Origin: Polaromonas sp. YR568 | GTDB lineage: Bacteria; Pseudomonadota; Gammaproteobacteria; Burkholderiales; Burkholderiaceae | Direction: 5' to 3' | Length of the DNA: 6,153 bases | Assembly: GCA_945871335.1 (NCBI GenBank) | Contig: CAMBWM010000141.1 | Coordinates: 1 to 6,153, forward strand | Shown here: one piece after another, positions 1 through 5,572 of the stretch | How the letters are laid out: every line of letters begins with the position of its first letter | Numbering within the stretch: the stretch's first letter is position 1 | The notes under the pieces: model-generated | Database searches by the model: none | What the model saw: the letters and a program-made list of their open reading frames with translations, nothing else | Told to the model about the DNA's origin: nothing | Program-made: the position numbers and the translations under genes

Positions 1-219
1 TTGCGCTACCGGGGGCTGACTGCGCCGCACGTGGTGGGTCGCTCGATAGCCATCGGTGATGCTACGGGTTTCGTGCATTTATTGTCCCGCCAGGATGGCA
101 GCTTGATCAACCGGCTTTCGACGGATGGCTCTGCCATAGTTGCCCCGCCGGTGCTGGTGGGCGACACACTTGTGGTGGTCACCCGCAAGGGAAATATTTT
201 CGGCTTTCTGCCGCAATAA
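1..219 (+). CDS. bamB: Outer membrane assembly lipoprotein BamB, C-terminal fragment
   Basis: Only the last 72 codons are present; the reading frame is open from the first base, so the lipoprotein signal and most of the beta-propeller lie upstream of the window. BamB is a periplasmic lipoprotein of the BAM complex, which folds beta-barrel proteins into the outer membrane. The visible part looks like the last blades of a WD40/PQQ-type propeller: [17 protein letters not shown] (residues 19-35 of the fragment) is a typical blade strand-turn-strand of the form GDxxGxxHxLxxxDG. It is followed by [20 protein letters not shown] and a short hydrophobic end, as in E. coli BamB, whose last residues are also a DG-T/N-V/I-Y/F strand. 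The position directly before der matches the usual bamB-der order in proteobacteria. The leading TTG is simply an in-frame codon here, not a proposed start. The family call is made from a short fragment, but motif and context agree. Confidence 0.88.
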   Translation: MRYRGLTAPHVVGRSIAIGDATGFVHLLSRQDGSLINRLSTDGSAIVAPPVLVGDTLVVVTRKGNIFGFLPQ

Positions 220-220
220 G

Positions 221-240
221 CAGGCGCAGCGAAGCGCCTG
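221..240 (+). repeat. Perfect inverted repeat (RNA hairpin) between bamB and der
   Basis: CAGGCGC (221-227) pairs perfectly with GCGCCTG (234-240) around a six-base loop AGCGAA, giving a 7-bp GC-rich stem that begins one base after the bamB stop codon. A run of five T lies at 249-253, eight bases after the stem, which is too far for a standard intrinsic terminator. The der start at 255 is only 14 bases from the stem. It could be a weak attenuator, a 3'-end stabiliser for bamB mRNA, or a modulator of der translation. The structure is seen; any function is inference. Confidence 0.55.
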
Positions 241-254
241 TTCAAAGATTTTTG

Positions 255-1598
255 ATGAAACCTGTTATTGCCCTGGTGGGCCGCCCGAATGTGGGCAAAT
301 CGACGATCTTTAACCGCCTGACCAAATCGCGGGATGCGATTGTGGCGGACTTTGCCGGCCTCACACGTGACCGTCATTACGGCAACGGCAAGCTGGGTTC
401 GCAGGAGTACATCGTCATCGACACGGGTGGCTTCGAGCCCGACGCAGCCTCCGGCATTTACAAAGAAATGGCCAAGCAAACACGGCAGGCTGTGGCCGAA
501 GCCGACGTGGTGATTTTCGTTGTCGACGCCCGGGCCGGGATGAACGCCCAGGACCACGACATTGCAAAATACCTGCGTAAGCTTGGCAAGCCGGCCCTGC
601 TGACGGCCAACAAAGCCGAAGGGATGACCGAGGGCGTGCAGTTCTCCGAGTTCTTTGAGCTCGGCCTGGGCGAGGTGTTGCCGGTTTCGGCCTCGCATGG
701 CCAGGGCATGCGCACCCTGGTGGACATGGCGCTGGCGCCCTTGCAACTGCCCGATCCAGATGAAGAGCGAGAAGCCGAAGACCCGACAGTCATCAAGCTG
801 GCGGTGGCGGGGCGGCCCAATGTGGGCAAATCCACCCTCATCAACACCTGGCTGGGTGAGGAACGGCTGGTGGCCTTTGACCTGCCGGGTACCACGCGCG
901 ACGCGATTTCAGTGCCTTTTGAGCGAGCCGGCCAGAAGTTCGAGCTGATCGACACCGCCGGCCTGCGGCGCAAAGGCAAGGTTTTTGAGGCGATTGAAAA
1001 ATTCTCAGTGGTTAAAACACTGCAAGCGATTGAAAACGCTAACGTGGTGCTGCTGCTGCTTGACGCCACGCAAGGCGTCACCGACCAGGACGCCCACATC
1101 GCAGGCTACATCCTCGAGTCAGGCCGCGCTGTGGTGCTGGCCATCAACAAATGGGACGCGGTTGACAGCTATCAGCGTCAGACGCTGGAGCGCTCCATCG
1201 AAACGCGCCTGGGCTTTCTGAAATTTGCCGCTATCCACCGCATTTCTGCCATCAAGCGCCAGGGATTGGCCCCAGTCTGGAAATCCATCATCCAGGCCCA
1301 CGCCTCGGCCAACCGCAAAATGTCCACTCCGGTGCTCACCCGCTTGTTGCTGGAGGCCGTGCAGTTTCAGCAACCTCAGCGCTCGGGGATGTTCCGCCCC
1401 AAGATGCGCTACGCCCACCAAGGCGGCATGAACCCCCCCATCATCATTGTTCATGGCAACTCTCTAGAGCATGTTAGCGAATCCTACAAGCGCTACCTGG
1501 AAGGGCGCTTTCGCAAAGAGTTTGACCTGGTCGGCACGCCCATGCGCATCCAGATGAAGACCTCAAGCAACCCTTTTTCAGGCAAGGAATCGGACTAG
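255..1598 (+). CDS. der: Ribosome biogenesis GTPase Der (EngA), two tandem G domains
   Basis: This 447-residue protein is an essential-type GTPase that assists late maturation of the 50S subunit in the cytoplasm. G domain 1 has the P-loop GRPNVGKS at 9-16, G2 Thr37, DTGG at 56-59, a G4 written NKAE at 119-122 instead of the canonical NKxD, and SAS at 145-147. An acidic linker (about 168-176, DPDEEREAE) leads to G domain 2, with GRPNVGKS at 186-193, PGTTRD at 211-216, DTAG at 233-236, NKWD at 298-301 and SA at 331-332. The C-terminal KH-like domain covers about 355-435 and includes [10 protein letters not shown]. Length and order are normal for Der. ATG 255 is preferred to the in-frame TTG at 252 because [12 protein letters not shown] is the usual Der N-terminus. 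The ribosome binding site is weak (AAAGA at 244-248). It lies 35 bp after bamB and is probably the first gene of the hfq-hfl run, where gammaproteobacteria have miaA instead. Confidence 0.97.
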   Translation: MKPVIALVGRPNVGKSTIFNRLTKSRDAIVADFAGLTRDRHYGNGKLGSQEYIVIDTGGFEPDAASGIYKEMAKQTRQAVAEADVVIFVVDARAGMNAQDHDIAKYLRKLGKPALLTANKAEGMTEGVQFSEFFELGLGEVLPVSASHGQGMRTLVDMALAPLQLPDPDEEREAEDPTVIKLAVAGRPNVGKSTLINTWLGEERLVAFDLPGTTRDAISVPFERAGQKFELIDTAGLRRKGKVFEAIEKFSVVKTLQAIENANVVLLLLDATQGVTDQDAHIAGYILESGRAVVLAINKWDAVDSYQRQTLERSIETRLGFLKFAAIHRISAIKRQGLAPVWKSIIQAHASANRKMSTPVLTRLLLEAVQFQQPQRSGMFRPKMRYAHQGGMNPPIIIVHGNSLEHVSESYKRYLEGRFRKEFDLVGTPMRIQMKTSSNPFSGKESD

Positions 1599-1661
1599 CT
1601 CAAGCAGCCCGAAAGAAAGTGCTGTGGTAAGGTAAGGCTTCATTAACTTACTCTTAAACAC

Positions 1662-1665
1662 GGAG
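1662..1665 (+). promoter_or_regulatory. Shine-Dalgarno site of hfq
   Basis: GGAG at 1662-1665 lies six bases before a GTG codon. It fixes GTG 1672 as the hfq start, because no ATG occurs near the conserved N-terminus. It is one of the two best ribosome binding sites in the window. The 73-bp gap between der and hfq (1599-1671) is AT-richer than its surroundings and could hold an hfq promoter, but I could not find a convincing -35/-10 pair in it. Confidence 0.75.
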
Positions 1666-1671
1666 AATATC

Positions 1672-1926
1672 GTGAGCAATAACAACAAAGGTCAGCTCTT
1701 GCAAGACCCATTCCTTAACACCCTGCGCCGTGAACATGTGCCAGTGTCAATTTACCTCGTCAATGGCATCAAGCTGCAAGGGCAGATTGAATCTTTTGAT
1801 CAGTACGTTGTGCTGCTTCGCAACACGGTCACCCAGATGGTTTACAAGCATGCTATTTCGACCATCGTGCCCGGACGCGCTGTGAATTTCACCGCCTCCG
1901 AGTCCGACGAAAGCCCTGCAAGCTAA
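1672..1926 (+). CDS. hfq: RNA chaperone Hfq
   Basis: This 84-residue Sm-like protein forms a hexameric ring that pairs small RNAs with mRNAs. Nearly the whole Sm core is recognisable: [19 protein letters not shown] (11-29), the Sm1 segment [19 protein letters not shown] (31-49) and the Sm2 segment YKHAIST (58-64). Proximal-face uridine pocket residues Q11, K59 and H60 are present (E. coli Q8, K56, H57; offset 3), with Tyr45 in place of E. coli Phe42. Distal-face residues Y28, K34 and Q36 are present too. The rim reads RREH (19-22), with His replacing the last Arg of the E. coli RRER. The tail after the core is short and ends in an acidic tip (ESDES, 77-81), a feature that in E. coli helps release RNA. 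The start is GTG with a good GGAG. The gene follows der and lies 5 bp ahead of hflX, the usual Burkholderiales order. Confidence 0.99.
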   Translation: MSNNNKGQLLQDPFLNTLRREHVPVSIYLVNGIKLQGQIESFDQYVVLLRNTVTQMVYKHAISTIVPGRAVNFTASESDESPAS

Positions 1927-1931
1927 GCCCT

Positions 1932-3104
1932 GTGGACCTTCGCCCCGCAGCTTCTACCAACGTCATTTTGATCGGTGTTGATTTCGGCTTGCCGAATTTC
2001 GACGCACATCTCGAAGAGTTGGGGCTTTTGGCTCAGACGGCGGGTCTGACCCCTGTGTCTCGCATGACCTGCAAACGAAAAGCACCCGATGCGGCGCTTT
2101 TCGTAGGCACCGGCAAAGCCGAAGAAATCAAAATGATGGCCCGCGAGGTCGGCGCAACAGAAGTGCTGTTTGACCAGTCTCTCAGCCCGGCTCAGCAGCG
2201 CAACCTTGAGCGCACGCTGGACATGCCGGTCAACGACCGGACCCTGCTGATTCTTGAAATTTTTGCGCAACGCGCCCGCAGCCACGAGGGCAAGCTGCAG
2301 GTCGAGCTGGCTCGCTTGCAATATCTCTCTACCCGGCTGGTGCGGCGCTGGTCGCACCTGGAGCGCCAAACCGGCGGCGCCGGCGTGCGCGGCGGCCCGG
2401 GCGAAAAGCAGATCGAACTCGATAAACGTATGATCAGCGAGTCCATTAAGCGCACCAAGGAGCGCCTGACCAAAGTCAAGCGCCAGCGGCAGACCCAGCG
2501 TAAGCAGCGCGACCGGCGAAACGCTTTTTCTATCTCCCTGGTGGGCTACACCAACGCCGGCAAAACCACGCTTTTTAATGCCCTGGTCAAAGCCAGAGCC
2601 TATGCAGCAGACCAGCTGTTTGCCACCCTGGACACCACCACGCGCCAGCTCTACCTGGGGGATGCGGCACGCTCGGTTTCTTTGTCAGACACGGTGGGTT
2701 TCATTCGCGACCTGCCGCACGGGCTGATTGATGCTTTTGAAGCGACGCTTCAGGAAGCGGCTGACGCCGACTTGCTGATGCATGTGGTGGACGGCTCCAA
2801 CCCTGATTTTTTGGTCCAAATCGAGCAAGTGCAGCGTGTTCTGACCGAGATCGGGGCTGGTCAGGTGCCGCAGTTGTTGGTCTTTAATAAGCTCGACGCG
2901 CTTGAAAATGCCCGCTGGCCGCTCCATATGATGGATATGTTCGAGGTCAATGACCCTGCTTGCGAGTCACCCCGTAGTCTGCAACGGGTCTTTGTGAGTG
3001 CGCAAACAGGGGAAGGTCTGCCCTTATTGAGGCAATTGCTGGCGGATTTAGCTGTTACTTCGCATGGCGAGGATTCCCCTTTCATGCCTGAGGCTGTTGC
3101 CTAA
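1932..3104 (+). CDS. hflX: Ribosome-splitting GTPase HflX, short form without C-terminal domain
   Basis: HflX is a cytoplasmic GTPase that binds the 50S subunit and splits stalled ribosomes, notably after heat stress. The 390-residue product shows the HflX N-terminal domain (VGTGKAEEI, 58-66; QQRNLERTLDMPVNDRTLLI, 88-107; EGKLQVELARLQYL, 119-132). The family glycine-rich segment GGAGVRGGPGEKQIE (148-162) follows, then a basic helical linker (165-196). The G domain has P-loop GYTNAGKTT (205-213), TLDTTTR (232-238), DTVGF (253-257), NKLD (319-322) and SAQTGEG (356-362). Only 28 residues follow SAQTGEG, so the C-terminal domain present in the 426-residue E. coli protein is missing. GTG 1932 is chosen because it is the first start after hfq (gap 5 bp) and precedes NVILIGVDFG closely. 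No real Shine-Dalgarno is visible, so translation is probably coupled to hfq. Despite its name, the family has no established direct role in HflKC action. Confidence 0.96.
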   Translation: MDLRPAASTNVILIGVDFGLPNFDAHLEELGLLAQTAGLTPVSRMTCKRKAPDAALFVGTGKAEEIKMMAREVGATEVLFDQSLSPAQQRNLERTLDMPVNDRTLLILEIFAQRARSHEGKLQVELARLQYLSTRLVRRWSHLERQTGGAGVRGGPGEKQIELDKRMISESIKRTKERLTKVKRQRQTQRKQRDRRNAFSISLVGYTNAGKTTLFNALVKARAYAADQLFATLDTTTRQLYLGDAARSVSLSDTVGFIRDLPHGLIDAFEATLQEAADADLLMHVVDGSNPDFLVQIEQVQRVLTEIGAGQVPQLLVFNKLDALENARWPLHMMDMFEVNDPACESPRSLQRVFVSAQTGEGLPLLRQLLADLAVTSHGEDSPFMPEAVA

Positions 3105-3111
3105 TTAGGCA
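3098..3111. repeat. 14-bp perfect palindrome centred at the end of hflX
   Basis: TGCCTAATTAGGCA is fully self-complementary and its centre falls exactly after the hflX stop codon (TAA 3102-3104). It spans the last two codons of hflX and the first bases of the hflX-hflK gap. As RNA it would make only a short AU-closed hairpin without a following U tract, so it is not an intrinsic terminator. As DNA it could be a dimeric regulator site. The palindrome is seen; a role is not shown. Confidence 0.4.
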
Positions 3112-3134
3112 CAATGTCTGTGTTAACAAATAAC

Positions 3135-3140
3135 AAGAGA
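3135..3140 (+). promoter_or_regulatory. Probable ribosome binding site that favours the inner hflK start
   Basis: AAGAGA at 3135-3140 lies nine bases before ATG 3150, in an A-rich leader. The alternative in-frame ATG at 3114 has only AGG at 3107-3109, four bases upstream, which is too close for good initiation and overlaps the palindrome at the hflX end. The twelve extra residues that start would add (MSVLTNNKRNRS) do not resemble known HflK N-termini as I remember them. The choice of 3150 is therefore favoured but not proven. Confidence 0.5.
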
Positions 3141-3149
3141 AATAGATCC

Positions 3150-4541
3150 ATGAATCTGAACCCTGTGCTCCAGACGATAACGGCCTTGCCGGCGCGCCTG
3201 AAACAGCGTGCGCTCGGCATGTTCAATCTCAATGATCCGCGTTGGGGTCGTGACGAAGACAAGTCCCCGCCCTCCGAAGGCGGCGCCAAGCCTGACGCCA
3301 GGCCTGATGATTCCCCAGCTCCGCCCCCTCCGCGGCAGCCTAGACCCCAGGGTGCCAACCAGGGCCCGCCGGACCTGGACGAACTCTGGCGTGACTTCAA
3401 CCGGAAACTTGGCGGTTTTCTAGGCGGTATCAAAGGAGGCGGTCGTCCCCGCGGCCCTGCCGGTCCTTCAGGCCCTTCGGGTGGTGGTGGCGGTTTTCAG
3501 CCGGACATGAAAAGCGCTGGTATCGGTGTGGGCCTGATTGCCGCTGTGGCTGCGTTGGTCTGGCTCGGTACGGGTTTTTTCATCGTTCAAGAGGGTCAGC
3601 AAGCGGTCATTACACAGTTCGGCAGCTACAAGGCCACTGTCGGTGCCGGTTTTAATTGGCGAATGCCTTACCCCGTGCAGCGCCATGAGGTGGTGGTGGT
3701 CACTCAAATCCGCTCCGTCGATGTGGGCCGTGACACCGTCATCAAGGCCACCGGCCTGCGTGAGTCGGCCATGCTGACTGAAGATGAAAATATCGTTGAG
3801 ATTAAGTTTGCCGTGCAATACCGTCTGAGCGATGCACGCGCCTACCTCTTTGAAAGCAAAGACCCGGCCGGCGCCGTGGTGCAGGCCGCTGAAACGGCTG
3901 TGCGTGAAGTCGTCGGCAAGATGCGCATGGATTCCGCATTGGCCGAAGAACGTGACCAGATCGGCCCCCGGGTGCGCAACTTGATGCAAACCATCCTTGA
4001 CCGCTACAAGGTGGGCGTGGAGGTTGTCGGCATCAATTTGCAGCAAAGTGGTGTGCGTCCTCCCGAGCAGGTCCAAGCGTCTTTTGACGATGTTCTTAAA
4101 GCTGGTCAAGAGCGTGAACGTGCCAAAAATGACGCCCAAGCCTACGCCAACGATGTAATTCCGCGCGCCGTAGGTTCTGCTTCGCGCCTGAAAGAAGAGT
4201 CTGAAGCCTACAAGTCCAAGATTGTGGCGCAGGCCCAAGGTGATGCGCAGCGCTTTCGCTCCGTGCTCACTGAGTACCAGAAGGCACCGCAAGTTACGCG
4301 TGACCGCATGTACACCGACGCGATGCAGCAGGTGTATTCGAATGTCACCAAGGTGATGGTCGAGTCCAAGCAGGGTTCCAACCTGCTGTACCTGCCGCTG
4401 GACAAGATCATTCAAATGAGCGCTCAGGGTGGCCAGGCGCCGGATATTTTGGTTGCCCCGGCCAGCAATCCCGTGCCGGCACCCATCCTGCCGCCATCCC
4501 TCCCGGTTGACACGCGCGCACGTGACGCACGCACTCGCTAA
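3150..4541 (+). CDS. hflK: FtsH protease modulator HflK (SPFH/prohibitin family)
   Basis: HflK is an inner-membrane protein with a large periplasmic domain that assembles with HflC into a cage around FtsH and limits degradation of membrane proteins. Numbering from ATG 3150 gives 463 residues. Near the N-terminus is FNLNDPRWGRDE (25-36), followed by a Pro/Gly-rich cytoplasmic stretch (about 39-117) holding the conserved block GPPDLDELW (72-80) and RKLGG (85-89). The collagen-like run RGPAGPSGPSGGGGG (101-115) comes next. One membrane segment lies at about 124-146. The SPFH domain follows from about 147 with LTEDENIVEIKFAVQYR (209-225) and RPPEQV (303-308), then an Ala/Glu-rich helical region and a Pro-rich tail. 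It is longer than the 419-residue E. coli protein, partly through the N-terminal linker. An upstream in-frame ATG at 3114 would give 475 residues. It is 45 bp after hflX and 9 bp before its partner hflC. Confidence 0.96.
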   Translation: MNLNPVLQTITALPARLKQRALGMFNLNDPRWGRDEDKSPPSEGGAKPDARPDDSPAPPPPRQPRPQGANQGPPDLDELWRDFNRKLGGFLGGIKGGGRPRGPAGPSGPSGGGGGFQPDMKSAGIGVGLIAAVAALVWLGTGFFIVQEGQQAVITQFGSYKATVGAGFNWRMPYPVQRHEVVVVTQIRSVDVGRDTVIKATGLRESAMLTEDENIVEIKFAVQYRLSDARAYLFESKDPAGAVVQAAETAVREVVGKMRMDSALAEERDQIGPRVRNLMQTILDRYKVGVEVVGINLQQSGVRPPEQVQASFDDVLKAGQERERAKNDAQAYANDVIPRAVGSASRLKEESEAYKSKIVAQAQGDAQRFRSVLTEYQKAPQVTRDRMYTDAMQQVYSNVTKVMVESKQGSNLLYLPLDKIIQMSAQGGQAPDILVAPASNPVPAPILPPSLPVDTRARDARTR

Positions 4542-4544
4542 GGA
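4540..4544 (+). promoter_or_regulatory. Shine-Dalgarno site of hflC overlapping the hflK stop
   Basis: AAGGA at 4540-4544 overlaps the last two bases of the hflK TAA stop (4539-4541) and sits six bases before GTG 4551. This arrangement supports the GTG start and suggests that a ribosome finishing hflK can help start hflC, which would suit two proteins that are needed together in one complex. Confidence 0.8.
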
Positions 4545-4550
4545 CATACC

Positions 4551-5450
4551 GTGAACAGAATCGGATTTATAGCCTCCTCCCTGCTGGTAGCCGTGGTGCT
4601 GCTCAGTTCCATGTTGTTTGTTGTTGACCAACGCCAGTTTGGTGTGGTGTATGCCCTCGGACAGATCAAAGAAGTGATCACCGAGCCCGGCCTGAACTTC
4701 AAGCTCCCGCCGCCATTTCAAAACGTGTCTTACATCGACAAGCGTTTGCTCACGCTGGACAGCACGGATGCCGAGCCCATGCTGACGGCCGAAAAGCAGC
4801 GTGTGGTGATCGACTGGTACGTGCGCTGGCGCATCTCCCAGCCATCGGAATACATCCGCAATGTGGGCCTTGACGAACGCGCTGGTGCCAACCAGCTCAA
4901 CCGTGTGGTGCGCAATGCTTTCCAGGAAGAGATCAACAAACGCACTGTCAAAGACTTGCTCTCCCTCGAGCGTGAAGCCTTGATGGCCGATGTCAAAGCC
5001 GAAGTGTTGCAGGTAGTGCGTGGTGCCAAGCCTTGGGGCGTCGATGTGGTGGACGTGCGCATTACCCGCGTTGACTATGTCGAGGCGATCACCGAGTCTG
5101 TCTATCGCCGCATGGAAGCCGAGCGTAAGCGCGTGGCCAATGAGCTCCGCTCAACCGGCGCCGCAGAGGGCGAAAAAATCCGCGCTGACGCAGATCGCCA
5201 ACGTGAGGTCACTATTGCCAACGCTTACCGCGATGCACAGAAAGTCAAAGGCGAGGGCGATGCGCAAGCCGCTGCCCTTTTCAACGAATCTTTCGGCCGT
5301 GACCCGCAGTTTGCGCAGTTTTACCGGAGCCTGGACGCCTACAAGGCCAGCTTCAACAAAAAGAGCGATGTGATGGTGGTGGACCAGTCTTCCGACTTCT
5401 TCAAGGCCATGCGGGGCTCCGGGGGCGGATCCGCCCCCGCCAAAAAATAA
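4551..5450 (+). CDS. hflC: FtsH protease modulator HflC (SPFH/prohibitin family)
   Basis: HflC is the partner of HflK in the inner-membrane complex that surrounds FtsH. The 299-residue product begins with an N-terminal membrane anchor (about 3-25, GFIASSLLVAVVLLSSMLFV) followed at once by the SPFH domain: DQRQFGVVYALGQI (26-39), PGLNFKLPPPFQ (46-57) and LTAEKQRVVIDWYVRWRI (78-95). A long charged helical region follows (MEAERKRVANELRSTGAAEG, 188-207, to about 230). The family-typical C-terminal part is GEGDAQAAALFNESFGRDP (234-252) and SSDFFKAMRG (280-289). It ends with a Gly/Ser/Ala/Pro/Lys tail (290-299) whose codons form a perfect palindrome. It is somewhat shorter than the 334-residue E. 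coli protein. The start is GTG with AAGGA six bases away. It is the last gene before a strong terminator; no DUF2065/YjeT-like gene follows, although one sits there in many relatives. Confidence 0.97.
   Translation: MNRIGFIASSLLVAVVLLSSMLFVVDQRQFGVVYALGQIKEVITEPGLNFKLPPPFQNVSYIDKRLLTLDSTDAEPMLTAEKQRVVIDWYVRWRISQPSEYIRNVGLDERAGANQLNRVVRNAFQEEINKRTVKDLLSLEREALMADVKAEVLQVVRGAKPWGVDVVDVRITRVDYVEAITESVYRRMEAERKRVANELRSTGAAEGEKIRADADRQREVTIANAYRDAQKVKGEGDAQAAALFNESFGRDPQFAQFYRSLDAYKASFNKKSDVMVVDQSSDFFKAMRGSGGGSAPAKK
5420..5439. repeat. 20-bp perfect GC palindrome inside the 3' end of hflC
   Basis: The ten bases CGGGGGCGGA (5420-5429) are followed immediately by their exact reverse complement (5430-5439), with GGATCC at the centre. 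As RNA this gives a very stable stem of about eight G:C pairs with a four-base loop, ending nine bases before the hflC stop codon. It encodes the Gly-rich tail (residues 290-296). No T run follows on either strand, so it is not a terminator by itself; the true terminator starts 16 bases later. It may protect the 3' end of the hflKC mRNA or pause ribosomes. Confidence 0.65.
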
Positions 5451-5454
5451 GCTG

Positions 5455-5500
5455 AAAAGCTACACAGCGCAGCCCGGGTGCTCCGGTCTGCGCTGCTTTT
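5455..5500 (+). terminator. Intrinsic terminator after hflC, possibly bidirectional
   Basis: CAGCGCAG (5465-5472) pairs perfectly with CTGCGCTG (5488-5495). After one C-T mismatch the stem continues with CCGG (5474-5477) against CCGG (5483-5486), leaving a five-base loop (5478-5482). TTTT follows at 5497-5500. Upstream, AAAAGC (5455-5460) is the complement of GCTTTT (5495-5500), so the minus strand also shows a T tract after the stem. It begins five bases after the hflC stop and would end the der-hflC transcript. The T run is short, so some readthrough into hisZ is possible. Confidence 0.8.
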
Positions 5501-5510
5501 CCGTGCTGCC

Positions 5511-5526
5511 GGCCCAAAACCGGGCC
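5511..5526. repeat. Short inverted repeat upstream of hisZ
   Basis: GGCCC (5511-5515) and GGGCC (5522-5526) are complementary around AAAACC. It lies between the hflC terminator and the suggested hisZ -10 element, covering about where a -35 region would be. It could be an operator or just GC-rich chance pairing; five base pairs are weak evidence. Confidence 0.25.
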
Positions 5527-5536
5527 TAAGCACCGG

Positions 5537-5542
5537 TAAAAT
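5537..5542 (+). promoter_or_regulatory. Candidate -10 element of a hisZ promoter
   Basis: TAAAAT at 5537-5542 differs from the sigma-70 consensus TATAAT at one position and lies 30 bases upstream of the hisZ ATG, after a terminator, where a promoter is expected. No good -35 box is seen 16-18 bases upstream (CCAAAA at the 17-base spacing is poor), so an activator or a degenerate -35 would be needed. Confidence 0.45.
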
Positions 5543-5572
5543 CGTTCTTTTACAGCTCTTCTGAAGTAACGC

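Noticed and set aside
241..254. Intrinsic terminator after bamB
   Set aside because: The hairpin at 221-240 is real, but the T run starts eight bases after the stem, so the standard terminator geometry is not met.
252..254. TTG as the der start codon
   Set aside because: ATG follows directly at 255 and gives the usual N-terminus [12 protein letters not shown]; the TTG adds only one residue and has no better ribosome binding site.
6..746. A 246-codon minus-strand open frame opposite bamB and der
   Set aside because: It has the same explanation: it is in codon register with der, has no recognisable domain, and crosses the bamB-der junction with no sign of its own gene structure.
655..1431. 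Plus-strand open frames of 68-97 codons inside der
   Set aside because: They are out-of-frame shadows with Trp/Arg/Cys-rich products, fully inside a well-supported GTPase gene.
1599..1671. Possible hfq promoter in the der-hfq gap
   Set aside because: The gap is AT-rich near its end (CATTAACTTACTCTTAAAC), but no -35/-10 pair with 16-18 base spacing could be matched convincingly. A promoter may exist, but I cannot place it.
3468..4721. A 417-codon open frame on the minus strand opposite hflK and the start of hflC
   Set aside because: It is in exact codon register with hflK and hflC, so it can be interrupted only where they use TTA, CTA or TCA, which are rare in a GC-rich genome. Its His/Leu/Gly-rich product resembles no family I know, and the sense genes are certain.
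5020..5373. A 117-codon plus-strand open frame within hflC
   Set aside because: It overlaps the conserved SPFH and C-terminal coding sequence in another frame, has no own ribosome binding site that stands out, and its product is low-complexity.
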